From positions 1,562,501 to 1,626,500 of the forward strand of contig NC_059547.1 of assembly GCF_905220415.1 (NCBI RefSeq): a DNA stretch of 64,000 bases, written 5' to 3'. Within the stretch, counting starts at the first letter, position 1. Each line of letters starts with the position of its first letter. The translations under genes were made by a program, and so were the position numbers. Below the pieces are notes generated by a model. It had not been told where the DNA came from and did not search any database. It was given only the letters and a program-made list of their open reading frames with translations. Of the stretch, positions 43,972-54,415 are shown one piece after another. Origin of the DNA: Colias croceus (taxonomy: Eukaryota > Arthropoda > Insecta > Lepidoptera > Pieridae).

Positions 43972-44181
43972 TATGGGAGACATGCATAGAGTTTATATAT
44001 ATCATATTGTGTACAGGCCGGCGCATTCTTTTTCATAATCAGAGCGCATTCTAAATTTCAATTTCAACATTAGAATTCTGATTGGTTTTGTTTTTGGTAA
44101 ATTTTTGTATAAATACGGATATTGTGTGCAAAATAAAATCATTACGATCAGTATCGTCTTTGAGTTCACAACCCCTCTACA
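43972..44181 (+). repeat. gypsy-type 3' LTR
   Basis: 210 bp, identical to the 5' LTR as read here, followed by the CGTT duplication. Confidence 0.9.
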
Positions 44182-44185
44182 CGTT

Positions 44186-44513
44186 AAAATGTTCATATTT
44201 ACCATAAATAAATGCTATGCCGCTATAATAAATGTTACAATGAAATACCTACTGCAGAAAATCTGTTATAAAAATTTGTGATAACGTTAGTAAAATGTTA
44301 AGCTCATATGAGAGAATTTTCTATAAAAATATGTATTATTTTCAAGCCCTAAATGTGTTCAGTCCGTACCTGTTACAAAGGTTATCTTTCATTTTCATCG
44401 TTCTATTTGCTCGCAAGATTTATGTTTTAGGAACGAGAAAGGTAATTGTTATATCTTATTGTTGTATGTATTTTGTAAGTTTAAACGTGTTCTTTGTACT
44501 TATATAATAGTAA
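44186..44513. other. Non-coding stretch
   Basis: AT-rich; a 70-codon frame at 44295-44507 is hydrophobic and lacks a recognised domain. Confidence 0.35.
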
Positions 44514-44711
44514 TCCATACTAATATTATAAAGAGGAAACCTTTGTATTTTTTGTATGTTTGTATTGAATAGGCTCAAAAAATACGGGATCGATTTCAAA
44601 ATTTCTTTTACCATTACTTAGAGGGATTCTTCCGAATCCGTATATGCTATTTTTTATCTCGGAGAACGCAAATATGTATCTACCACGGGCGAAGCCGGGG
44701 CGGACCGCTAG
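44514..44711 (+). mobile_element. Non-autonomous Helitron, Lep1-like
   Basis: It starts TCCATACTAATATTATAAAG after A and ends GGGCGAAGCCGGGGCGGACCG then CTAG before T. Confidence 0.8.
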
Positions 44712-44845
44712 TGTATAAGTAAAATTATACTGTAGTAGTGTTGGGATGGAAGGATATAAATGAGCCTTTTAATTAAATTATTTTTATGCGTGTATGTTTG
44801 AATAAATGCTTGTACATTCGATTCTAAAGACTCGAAACCGGAGAA

Positions 44846-45803
44846 GAGCGGAGCGGCAAAGGTCGGTGTCCTCAGCGACTCCAGATCGGCACTCCAGGCG
44901 GTTACCCTGAGTTCCCCTCATCCACTGGCTGTGCAAACACGGGCGGCCCTCCGAAAAGCTGCATTGCAGAGGCGGGAGGTCTCCCTGTTTTGGATTAAGG
45001 CGCACGCAGGGCTTAAGGGGAACGAACGGGCAGACGAGTTAGCCAAGGAGGCCGCCCTGGGGTTGAGGAGGAAACCGGATTACGATCTGTGTCCTGTTTC
45101 ATTCATCAAGCGTATTTTGAGACAGGATATGATCAGCGAATGGGATAGGAGATACGATGTAGGAGGAACGGCCGGAGTCACGAAGCTCTTTTTTCCAAGC
45201 GCTGCTGCTGCATACAAGGTAGTCAGGAAAATAGACATCACACACCACACCACACAAGTACTGACCGGTCACGGCGGATTCGCCTTCTACTTGAACAGAT
45301 TCAAGCTGAAGGATAATCCGTCGTGTCTATGTCAGCCTGGAGTTGAGGAGACGGTTCCTCACCTGTTACTCGAGTGTCCAATTTTTGCAAAAAATAGATA
45401 TGCTATTGAGCAAAAATTGGGCATGGCGATGACGGGTGAGAATCTGCCTTCCGCCCTGGGGGACAAGTGTAGGGATGCGTTCCTACAATATTGTAGAAAT
45501 ATTGTAGTCGTAGTGAACCAAAGGAATAGTGTGTGATATTAGTTTAGCTCTTTACTGTGATATAGGATTAAGTTGAATGTTTTTGTGCCGTGTTTTTTCT
45601 GAATTTTTAAGTAATTATTGTATTTTATTAGTAACTTATACCAGTATTTTTTATTATGTTTTAAAGTTTATATTGTATTTTTATTGTATTTTAATGTTAT
45701 TCGTATAAAAAAAAATTAAGCAAAAAATGTCTCTGGACTATAATCCAGAGGTGGCGCGAACACCCTGTGATGACGGGTGCCATAAAAAAAAAAAAACCGA
45801 AAA
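44846..45803 (+). mobile_element. R1-like LINE, 5'-truncated, with target duplication of about 20 bp
   Basis: AAAGACTCGAAACCGGAGAA at 44826-44845 is repeated with one change at 45804-45823. The insert keeps the last part of ORF2, a 3' UTR (ACTATAATCCAGAGGTGGCG near 45738) and an A tail near 45784-45796. Truncation at the 5' end and a long TSD are the normal outcome of target-primed reverse transcription. Confidence 0.85.
44847..45536 (+). pseudogene. R1-like LINE ORF2 C-terminus: RNase H and zinc-finger region
   Basis: The frame is open from the insertion boundary. It contains VLSDSRSALQAV (second RNase H acidic motif) and then WIKAHAGLKGNERADELAKEA (third RNase H motif with the histidine-aspartate pair). 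Such RNase H is found in the R1 clade and removes RNA after first-strand synthesis. A C-terminal CLC...HLLLEC motif (CPGVEETVPH region) follows, the CCHC-type end common to R1 and jockey-like ORF2 proteins. Stop TGA at 45534. About 230 residues remain of a protein of roughly 1,000. Codon use is more GC-rich than the surroundings. It has no start codon in context and is dead as an element. Confidence 0.85.
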
Positions 45804-45823
45804 AAAGACTCGAAACCAGAGAA

Positions 45824-46457
45824 CGAAGTTTCTTTGTACTTATTTTTATTTAGATTTGTAATCTTTTTAAAATAATTGTGTAATGACTTGCTAAGATATA
45901 CGTTTTATCTAGTATTAAAATGGTCTGAAATAACATTTTAAATAACTAACTATTGATACAAGAAGTATTTTGTCCAAACTATTCAGTAAATTGTATTTAA
46001 TATGAGCAATGATATTATATAAAAGATAAAAGGGTGCTATCACTATGTCAAAAGTTTAGGGTTTTGTGTTATCATTCGACTTACTACACACGATTACTTA
46101 TTATTCGACGACATTCAACTCTATAACAATAATATAAAAAAACACGATATTTCTTTTAAGATATCATTGTTTGTTTTACTTGCGACAAAGTTTCTTGTTC
46201 CTCAGGGATGAAAACATTATAAAAATGGAAAAGCATAAAAAAGTTAAATAAATGCTCCATACGATATGTAGGTATTGTGTAACATTTATTATCTAGTGTT
46301 TTCATGTAAGATATTATTTTTATATTAATTAGAAATGAATAAAATCATATTATTTTATTTTCACACCACCGTATGAAATAATTATGATAAAGAGAAAACA
46401 AGAGAAAAAGTAAAATAAATTCACGTATTTATCATCAAAGATAGAATCTTGTTGCTA
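45824..46457. other. Non-coding stretch
   Basis: AT-rich; nothing recognised. Confidence 0.4.
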
Positions 46458-46459
46458 TA

Positions 46460-47255
46460 GGTAAACCAGAATCTGATGGCAATTAGGGAAATCAAAATTT
46501 TGAGTGTGCAACCCTAGGGAAAATGGACTGAACGATCTTGATACTGCTTATTTTTTATTTTGTTCTCAATATCATTAGTCACATTACATAAATGAGATAT
46601 CCACTTAATATTATATAGGTACATATTTGCATGTATAATATACATATTATTTTTATAAAGGTAATACATGTTATTATTTTCACATACCTATATTTGTATA
46701 TTCATTATCATTATGCCATGTGAAAATATGGATGTAATGATAATGCAGATCAAAACTAGATTGCTTATAATTTATTATAAAATAAAATAAAACTGTTTAG
46801 GTATTTTCGTAAGTATTAACAGATATACACATTATAAAATTGACTTGGACTTGACGAATAGCCGTATTGGAAACTCCTGTAATAAGTTTTCATAAAATTA
46901 TATTGTAAACAACAAACAATATTATAGTTACCTACATATAATATTTTTAATTAAAAGTATTAAAACGGGTAAGTCCAATTGACCAATAAAATATTCAAAA
47001 TTGAAAATTGTGATGTGTTTGACCCTTCTTCATCGAATGTTTTTCTATACACATTATAAACAACACCTCTTGCGTGTGATCGCAGCGGCTTTTTCGACAC
47101 TTTCGAAGATTTTTTAGACAAAATCCTAAAAATTATTCAATAATTGCAAAGAAGACAAATAATTTGACAACCAATTTGATAGTTGTCAAATAAAGTTGCC
47201 ATATGAAAATCTATTATTTCTTAAATATAAATATGCCATCAGATTCTGGTAGACC
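46460..47255 (-). mobile_element. TA-flanked TIR transposon, copy 1 (inverted pair)
   Basis: Ends GGTAAACCAGAATCTGATGG and the inverse CCATCAGATTCTGGTAGACC, with TA at 46458-46459 and 47256-47257. The TA target fits the Tc1/mariner/IS630 group. It is the inverse of copy 2 at 47266 for nearly its whole length. It preserves the Helitron-free site CACATACCTATATTTGTAT. Its counterpart of the exon-like ORF in copy 2 is more decayed. Confidence 0.75.
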
Positions 47256-47418
47256 TATAATTAAAGGTCTACCTAATCTGATGGCATATTTTTATTTAAG
47301 AAATAAAAGATTTTCATGTGGCAACTTATTTGACAACTATCAAATTGGTTGTCAAATTATTTGTCTTTTTTGCAGTTGATGAATAATTTTTAGGATTTTG
47401 TCTAAAAAATCTTCGAAA

Positions 47419-47589
47419 ATGTCGAAAATGCCGCTGCGATCACAAGCGAGATGTGTTGTTTATATTGTTGATAAGAAAACATTCGATGAAGAAGGGTCCT
47501 ACACATCACAATTTTCAATTTTGAAGATTTTATTGGTAAATTGGACTTACCCGTTTCGATACTTTAAATTAAAAAAATATTATATGTAG
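47419..47589 (+). pseudogene. Possible first exon of a transposase in TIR copy 2
   Basis: ATG in AAAATGTCGAAAATG context. The frame reads MSKMPLRSQARCVVYIVDKK, then an acidic FDEEGS stretch. The LRSQAR start resembles the N-terminus of IS630/Tc1-like transposases annotated in other insects (from memory of the family, not a search). GGTAAATT near 47534 could be a splice donor, after which the frame looks non-coding. The rest of a transposase is absent, so the element is non-autonomous. Confidence 0.35.
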
Positions 47590-47827
47590 GTAACTATAAT
47601 ATTGTTTGTTGATTAGAATATAATTTTATGAAAACTTATTACAGGAGTTTCCAATACGGCTATTCAAGTCAAAGCTGTCCAAGTCAATTTTATAACGTGT
47701 ATCTGTTAATACTTACGAAAATAAACATAGTTTTATTTTATTTAATAAAAAAATATAAGCAGTTTTGATCTACATTATCATTATATCGATATTTTCACAT
47801 GGCATACTGGTAATAAATATACAAATA

Positions 47828-48070
47828 CTAGGTTTCCGCCCGCGGCTTCGCCCGCGCAGTCAAAGAAAAACCCGCATAGTTCCTGTTCCCGTTGGATTTA
47901 TGGGATTTCGTCATTTTCCCGGGATAAAAAGTAGCCTATGTCCTTTCTCGGGTATCAAAATATCTCTATACCAAATTTCATGCAAATTGGTTCAGTAGTT
48001 AAGGCGTGATTGAGTAACAGACAGACAGACAGACAGAGTTACTTTCGCATTTATAATATTAGTATAAGGA
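47828..48070 (-). mobile_element. Lep1-like Helitron with an in-window empty site
   Basis: On the minus strand it begins TCCTTATACTAATATTATAA after A and ends CCTAG before T. It has the CCCGCGGCTTCGCCCGCG hairpin and CAGACAGACAGACAGACAG repeats. The paralogous copy 1 shows the uninterrupted A-T junction, so the ends are fixed exactly at 47828 and 48070 and no target bases were duplicated. Confidence 0.9.
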
Positions 48071-48696
48071 TAGGTATGTGTAAATAATAATATGTATTAC
48101 CTGTATACTGTATAAAAGTAATATGTATAATTGTACCTATAATATACATGTAAGTATGTATACCTACCTACATAATATTAAGTGGATATCTCATTATTAA
48201 GTACAGTATTGTCCACTTAAGTAATGTGACTAATGATATTGAGGACAAAATAAAAAATAAGCAGTATCAAGATCGTTCAGTCCATTTCCCCTAGGGTTGC
48301 ACACTCAAAATTTTGATTTCCCTAATTGCCATCAGATTCTGGTTTACCTATATTAAAAAGGTGTACCTATTTGCAATGTCAAAATACATAATTTGATTTA
48401 GGTAGGTAGGCAAAATTATACTTGTGTATCTATAAACCTTCGAAAGCGACGAACATTCACTATTTGAAAGCTGATATTAAAGTGTACTTAGGCTGTATTT
48501 ATATTGGAAAAGGGCTGCCAAAACATTTTTATACACACATTACATACATTTTTTACATTTTTATATAAGTAACACGAAGTTTAAGACCTTCGCTAGTCTA
48601 AACTAATACTGAAAGTTTATATAAGGAGAAAATTTCATTTTTCGTATCTTTATCACGATTTATCTTAATAACTACTCAACTGACTTTTTTCATTAA

Positions 48697-48889
48697 GGGC
48701 TGATTTTTCAATACTTGGTTAAAACTAATTCGTCGAATAACGTAGGTATTAAACTACCATTTCAAAAATGTATTCTAATTGTCCGTATTTGACAGTTTAC
48801 AGGTGACATTTTGATATGTTCCTGTAAAACTTTATTAGACGGATACATGATGATGAGGATGATTGAACCAAGGATTGAAAAATCAGCCC
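48697..48889. mobile_element. 193-bp MITE with TAA duplication (PIF/Harbinger-like)
   Basis: GGGCTGATTTTTCAATACTT and the inverse of GGGCTGATTTTTCAATCCTT form 24-bp ends with one mismatch, flanked by TAA at 48694-48696 and 48890-48892. Same family as 5246-5324. Confidence 0.75.
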
Positions 48890-48892
48890 TAA

Positions 48893-49586
48893 ATAAATAA
48901 ATAAATAAAAAAAATTTATAGGAGATTATTACACAAATCGACCTAGTCCCACAGTAAGCTCAATTAAGGCTTGAGTTGTGGGTACTAGGCGACGATAAAT
49001 ATAATATTTAATAAATACATATATAGATAATAACACCCAGACCCTTTAAAATACTTATTAACAATATTTAGGTACCAGTCATTTTAATCTCAGACCAACC
49101 CAGGCCAATCTACTAGTAGTAAATCTGATCAACTTTTACAATGAATACTTCCAAAGAGCAAAGCCTCAACTTGCGCGAAGTTCCATGCAGGTCGAACTTC
49201 CACGCTAGACCCGTGCAAACTTCACTTTGTTGAATCTGTGTGAAGTCAGTCGAGCTCGAAATATGTTGGCTAGTTCATGAACTATGTTTCATTTTAGCTA
49301 GCTTCCACATACCAAATGTGTAAAATGATGTCAAAATTGAACATGAAATGTGGTTGTAACTTTCTAGAAGTAGTAACTGTTCTTTTTACCCTTTTTGAAT
49401 GAACATTAATGTTTTAATTCGATTTTGATCTTAAATATTATTATATATTATTATATTATATTATTATATATTTATTAAGATATAACCGGCCGCGGCAATC
49501 ATCATTATATACGTGTTTTCTATCGGAACTTTACAATCAACATATCTTTTATTTTGTTATTTGAAGTTGAAGCGATACTATTCGTT
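48893..49586. other. Non-coding stretch
   Basis: Mostly AT-rich with an (ATTAT)n run near 49440-49475. The block 49130-49270 has higher GC but no ORF. Confidence 0.35.
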
Positions 49587-49843
49587 ATGTGGTCTGGCCG
49601 GTTGGCTTGGTTGGTAGTGGCCCTGCCTTCCAAGAGGTCGTGGGTTCGATCCCCATCCGGGGCAAATATTTGTGTGATTGTAAATTGCGTCTGGGTGTTA
49701 GTTATCTATATAAGTATTTATTTAAAATTATATATAATTATGTATGTTTATCAGCCATCTGGTTTCCATAACACAAGCGAAAGCTTAGTATGGGATCAGA
49801 TCGTGCCGTGTGTCCTGAAATATTTATTTATTTATTTATTTTA
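49587..49843 (+). mobile_element. tRNA-Gly-like SINE
   Basis: The head TGGCTTGGTTGGTAGTGG resembles an A box. CTGCCTTCCAAGAGG resembles the tRNA-Gly(TCC) anticodon arm, and GGGTTCGATCCCC is a perfect B box. The 5' and 3' acceptor halves do not pair as a tRNA. The sequence continues into a body (AACACAAGCGAAAGCTTAGT, GGGATCAGATCG) and ends in (TTTA)n. It is a pol III-type retroposon, not a tRNA gene; open frames across it are chance. Confidence 0.75.
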
Positions 49844-51127
49844 GTAATAGATATACACGTTTCTACTAAAATAATTCGTGTATACATAAGATTTTTTCAT
49901 GAGAGAGGAGGCAAGATTTTAATAAAAATCAATCGTTCATAATATCGCACTTTGCTTTATTCTTTCCACCTGGAATTATTCGTATTTCATCGAATCCCTT
50001 GTGTGCGAAGTTATAAAACACTCGATCAATACTTGACTCACAAAGGAACTGTGCTGAGCGAAACTTGTCCCGAAATATTTATTTAATTATTATTTTATTT
50101 ACAAACATATTCCTCGCTACATCCTCGAACATTGATGGAAAGGCATCCTACGGGTTGTCGAGTGGTGTTTTAATATTCGATACTAAAACATTACTTAAGT
50201 AATTCCAGTAATATTTAAATTGCGACTTATAACACGAATATCTCAAAACTCGACTCCCCAAAGCCTTAATTCGTTCTCATTAAGATTTTCATTAAAAATT
50301 CAAAGACACAATTTGCCTAATGTTTTGTATAGACTATGGGGCCTAAATAATGGAGAATCTGATGTCGCTGTCAAAAATTCTCTTCATATCCGAGAGAGGC
50401 TTGTTCCCCGGGGCTGGGGATAATGGCGTAACTCGATAAAAGATTTCCCGGGATACCGATACTTTATAGCCCGGGAGCGTGATGATTGGATTTATAGAAG
50501 TGGGATTATGGGTGTGTGTTTGTTCAGGTATTGATGTTATTATTTAGGTATATATTGCATTATTTAAAGTCTCACTGAATCCAAAGTTAACTTCATAATA
50601 TAATAAAAATGTGACATGTTTTTCCAACATCCATTAAGGTATATAAATAATGTACCCTGTTTTGCTAACCCTAGAAACTATCACAAAATTTAATGTCTGG
50701 TCTTTTTTCATATGTTTACTGATGCTTTCTGCAAAAACTGCCTTTCAAGTATACAACACTATAATAAATATACCCTGTTATACAACGCTGTATTTTAAGT
50801 ATTGCTTTAAAGCAATACTCTATATAATAATCATATTTTACTATTTAATCATTTGATTTAAAAGTAAAATATGAGTTCATAAATCCCCAACCATCTCCTG
50901 GAGTACAATAACACGCTGTCACGCTATTTTAACTTTCGGAAGTGGCAAGTTCAGTTTACTTGTGATGGTCTTACTGTTATCATAACTTCGGTGTAGCTTA
51001 TTACAGTTCAATCTTTTGGGGTTTCAACTTGAATTAGCTGATGTGTGTATTCGATTTTGTAAGGGACGTGTGTAGTGTATTGGATTGTTATGTATTATAG
51101 ATTTGGGTTTTGTAAATGATTAAGTTA
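49844..51127. other. Non-coding stretch, 1.3 kb
   Basis: AT-rich. Short frames at 50220-50423 and 50650-50856 have no recognised domain. Confidence 0.35.
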
Positions 51128-51320
51128 TCTAACATACACTAATATTATAAAGAGCAAAGATTTGATTGTTTGTTTGTTTGAATTGAATAGGCGAAACTAC
51201 TGAACCGATTTAAAAAAAATTTTTAGCATTAGAATCCTACATATTCCTTGATAAACTTATGCTATATTTTATGATTTTTTATCCCGGGTCAACCCGGGCG
51301 GAGTCGGGACGAGCGGCTAG
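51128..51320 (+). mobile_element. Non-autonomous Helitron, Lep1-like, diverged
   Basis: TCTAACATACACTAATATTATAAAG at the start and CCGGGCGGAGTCGGGACGAGCGG at the 3' hairpin, then CTAG before T. Confidence 0.7.
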
Positions 51321-51553
51321 TTATAAAATATGAAGTTGAACGTGTATGTTTTACTTTAAAGGGAATAATAGTCTTTATATTATAAAACTACTATTTTATC
51401 GTCAGTAAACATAGTTACTGATGTAGGTATGTTATATATATTAGAGGTTAGACTTCGTAAGATAAAATATAATTAAGTCTTTTGCCGTGACTACCTATTT
51501 GAAAAAGATTGAAAATTGATGATCTCAAAAAGTTCTGTTTTCAAATGATTTTA

Positions 51554-52198
51554 ACTAGTAATAGACCGGACTCTCAGTGGAGTTTCGTTTGCAAAAATAG
51601 CGGACCTAAATCTGACTTCTGATATATATTGTATAGATCCCAGACATCCTATAGACAGATGTTGCCAACCAGTTTTGTGGTCCCCCTGCCCGCACCCCGG
51701 TAATAAAATATGGCATACAAAGAAAAAAATAAAAATTTCCAAAACATGCCGTGTGGGGTATCAAATGAAAGAGCTTATTGAGTAAATCACGAATATATAG
51801 CATACTATATACATTTCTTACACTTTCTCTAAGATTTTTTAGAAAATTTACGAAAATGGTCCATTTTTGAGTTAACTTTAAACCACTATAGATTGAAAAC
51901 TCATGAATATATTTTTTAAATTATTATTTTAAATAATTAACAATAGTCCATTGTTTACGATTCAATAGTTCTTACAGTGAAATAGTTCCATGGGGGAGTG
52001 GGGGGAGCATTCAAAGATGGCGAGTTTCGATATTTCAATATATGTATTTCTTAAAATTTCGGACTCAGTGGAGACGTTTGCAAAGATTGCGGACCTCAAT
52101 CTGACTTCTGATATATATTATAATATAGATCCCAGACATCCTATAAACAGATGTTGCCAACCAGTTTTGTGATCCCCATATCGAAGTCACTAGTAATA
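51554..52198. repeat. Candidate miniature terminal-direct-repeat element
   Basis: About 120 bp at 51567-51684 is repeated directly, with roughly 85-90 percent identity, at 52061-52176 (shared AATCTGACTTCTGATATATA, CAGATGTTGCCAACCAGTTT). ACTAGTAATA flanks the pair at 51554-51563 and 52189-52198. The layout recalls TRIM-like miniature retroelements, but TG..CA termini and a 5-bp duplication are lacking. The centre is non-coding. Confidence 0.5.
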
Positions 52199-52232
52199 AT
52201 ATATTCAAATAAATCGAGCAAAAGACCAGTTA

Positions 52233-52562
52233 ATGTACAAATATCGTCGAACGGATCATCAAAGTGATTTATTCAATAACAAGGCTCAAGACATAATGGT
52301 CGCTTTGTACAAACAATGTCAAGCGAAAAGTTTGAAAGGCGTATTTCAATGGGCTATCCGAGAGTTTAACAACAACAGGCCATTCTCGCTCCTATTTATA
52401 GACCAAAAAATGTATGCACGAAGTCGCAAACAAATAAATTGTTTCATAGTCGAAACATGGAGTTCGAAACGGGTGTATTCTTTGGACGCGGTCAGCGGAA
52501 AACTTTACAATATTCGGGGTTTTTGCGGATTGTTATCGAATAGATTCAGGAATAAACGGTAA
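52233..52562 (+). CDS. Hypothetical protein, 109 codons
   Basis: An uninterrupted ATG-to-TAA frame beginning MYKYRRTDHQSDLFNNKAQD and ending in a basic RFRNKR. Composition is that of a soluble basic protein (several Trp and Cys, no membrane segment or signal peptide). Codon use is mixed with many NNC/NNG codons, unlike the AT-rich flanks, so it may be a real exon or a decayed transposon ORF. It lies just right of the direct-repeat element at 51554-52198. I recognise no domain. No promoter, poly(A) signal or splice site could be tied to it. Confidence 0.3.
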   Translation: MYKYRRTDHQSDLFNNKAQDIMVALYKQCQAKSLKGVFQWAIREFNNNRPFSLLFIDQKMYARSRKQINCFIVETWSSKRVYSLDAVSGKLYNIRGFCGLLSNRFRNKR

Positions 52563-52797
52563 TATGCGGTTGTTCCCAGATTTGTGTTGGAACTTTTTTA
52601 ATATTTACTGTTGAAGGACTGTGAATCTCGCAGATGTTTTGGGGATAGATTCGCACTCAGTGTGCAAAATGTTTTGTGGATTGTTCATACTTTTTTATAT
52701 TCGATTATATTGTATATTTTTATAGGTATGGAAAATATAAATTTACAATAACTGCTCAGTAACTCGTGTTATACCAATTATGAGCTATTATACTATA

Positions 52798-52982
52798 CTA
52801 GCTTGTCCCCGCGGTTTCACCCGCATTGCTCCGCTCCTGTTGGCCTATAACCTTTCTCGATAAATGGGCTATCTAACACCGAAAGAATTTTTCAAATCGG
52901 ACCAGTAGTTTCTGAGATTAGCGCGTTCAAACAAACAAACGAACAACAAACAAACTATTCAGCTTTATAATATTAGTATAGA
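52798..52982 (-). mobile_element. Non-autonomous Helitron (GCTGAAGAG subfamily), reversed
   Basis: The plus strand starts CTAGCTTGTCCCCGCGGTTTCACCC after A and ends TTATAATATTAGTATAGA before T, with CTATCTAACACCGAAAG in between. Confidence 0.75.
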
Positions 52983-54245
52983 TTAAACATATTATTTATT
53001 TTAAATCTATAAAATATATTCTTCTTTCATCTTTTTAGTGAGTACCTAATATCATTTCATGCAAAAAAATAATTAGAATATAAATTTGATTTTCATATTT
53101 CTCACGTCATATTAATTTGATAACTAAGAACACAGACAATATATATTGCTAATATTCATATTACTACCTACTGTTTATTCTATTATTGTCACAAACACAC
53201 TGCAATATATTCACAAGATAAATGGAAGGAGTGACTTATCTATCCGAAGTCGCAGTTTACGCATTATCCCTCCACTATCTAAGATCTAATGCCTTTTATT
53301 TTACGGGGAAAATTGTTAGTTTTGCCTTGTTTTCTTCGTTTATTGTATTAGGGATAATATGGGACAAGATGGTTAGTTTATTATCTATTTGTTGTGAATT
53401 TTATGACTGTGTTATGTATGATGTATCCTTGGATGTATCTATTGAAAAAAAAAAAAGTAACTGATGTCACACATATTGGGTATTAAAATTATTGTATTAG
53501 AAATAAGAAAACGATTTTAAGAAGGGGCATAAACAGAACATAATTGATTAATGTGGGTGTATATTTTGACTTTTAAGTAAAAACTACTGACCGCATTTTA
53601 ATGAAAGTAGATAGATTATCACCTACAACTACATACGCCATCGACGAAAAAAAAACGTACACGATAAAACGGAACAGTAAAACGGAGACATGTGTGAACG
53701 GGCTGTAAAACAACATAGAAGCTTTTGCGTATACGCATACGCATAGAGCAGAGGATAGGTATATCTCTCTGCTTATACTGCTCATAGTATTACTTTGTCC
53801 CTACTTTTTACAAAGCAGAAGAAGTTGCGGGCTGAAGGTAGTACATTATATTTGGGATTCACAAAAAACACGTCTGTATACTGTTTCAGATTACGAACAC
53901 AAACTCCTCTAAATGGCTAAAAACAGGCGCCTGTTGTTTGCTTTGAGAAACTAAAGAGCCTTGCCTAAGCTCATTATCGGCTTTGACAATTCATGTTTAT
54001 GCTACGCAATTCTATCGCATAAGGTGTACAAGAAATGAGAAGCTTAAAGGCGATAATTCCTTGTATTATGTTTTAGTTTCTTCAGTAAATCTGCGCATTT
54101 ATGAAATAGCAGATTATTGAAAAAGTTGAAAGTCATAATTTTATAATATACAATGCAATATTTTTACATTATTGGTTGCTTAGAAGAGGCCGCCATTTCT
54201 AAATGTTTGTCTTTTTAAAATATGTACTATATGTCATTTTATTAA
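52983..54245. other. Non-coding stretch, 1.3 kb
   Basis: AT-rich. A hydrophobic 80-codon frame at 53222-53464 and a 70-codon minus frame at 53573-53785 have no recognised domain. Confidence 0.35.
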
Positions 54246-54415
54246 AGTGAAACTTTTATTACATCGTCTCAAACTTATTGGTATGTGTAGCGCATATCGC
54301 GTGACGCACGATACGTACGATAATTATCGTACAAATACGATAATTTTTAGTTAAAAGTGAAAAAAAGTTTCACTTTTACCGTGGTTTCATAAAACCACAC
54401 AACATTTTTTTTCTT
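54246..54415. mobile_element. AGTGAAACTTT MITE, copy 1
   Basis: AGTGAAACTTTTATTAC at the left is inverted by AAAAGTTTCACTTTTA at 54365-54380. The unit also contains the palindrome GTACGATAATTATCGTAC and the hairpin GTGGTTTCATAAAACCAC. It is almost identical to 59070-59244, so homology extends past the inner inverted repeat to about 54415. Confidence 0.65.

Larger units (their letters stand above)
40690..44181 (+). mobile_element. Ty3/gypsy LTR retrotransposon, internally deleted, with a nested DNA transposon
   Basis: Identical 210-bp LTRs (40690-40899 and 43972-44181) are flanked by CGTT at 40686-40689 and 44182-44185. Reverse transcriptase precedes integrase, which is diagnostic of Ty3/gypsy. 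Gag, protease and most of the reverse transcriptase are missing; what remains is frameshifted. A 1.19 kb TIR transposon sits between the pol stop and the 3' LTR. Identical LTRs imply recent insertion of an already defective copy, helped by proteins in trans. Confidence 0.9.
47266..48348 (+). mobile_element. TA-flanked TIR transposon, copy 2, carrying a Helitron
   Basis: Ends GGTCTACCTAATCTGATGG and CCATCAGATTCTGGTTTACC, followed by TA. Without the 243-bp Helitron at 47828-48070 it is about 840 bp, close to the 796 bp of copy 1. Only ATAATTAA-like DNA (47257-47265) separates the two copies. It keeps a possible first exon (47419-47589). Confidence 0.75.

Noticed and set aside
49587..49660. tRNA-Gly gene
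   Set aside because: B box and anticodon arm look good but the acceptor stem does not pair and a SINE body follows.
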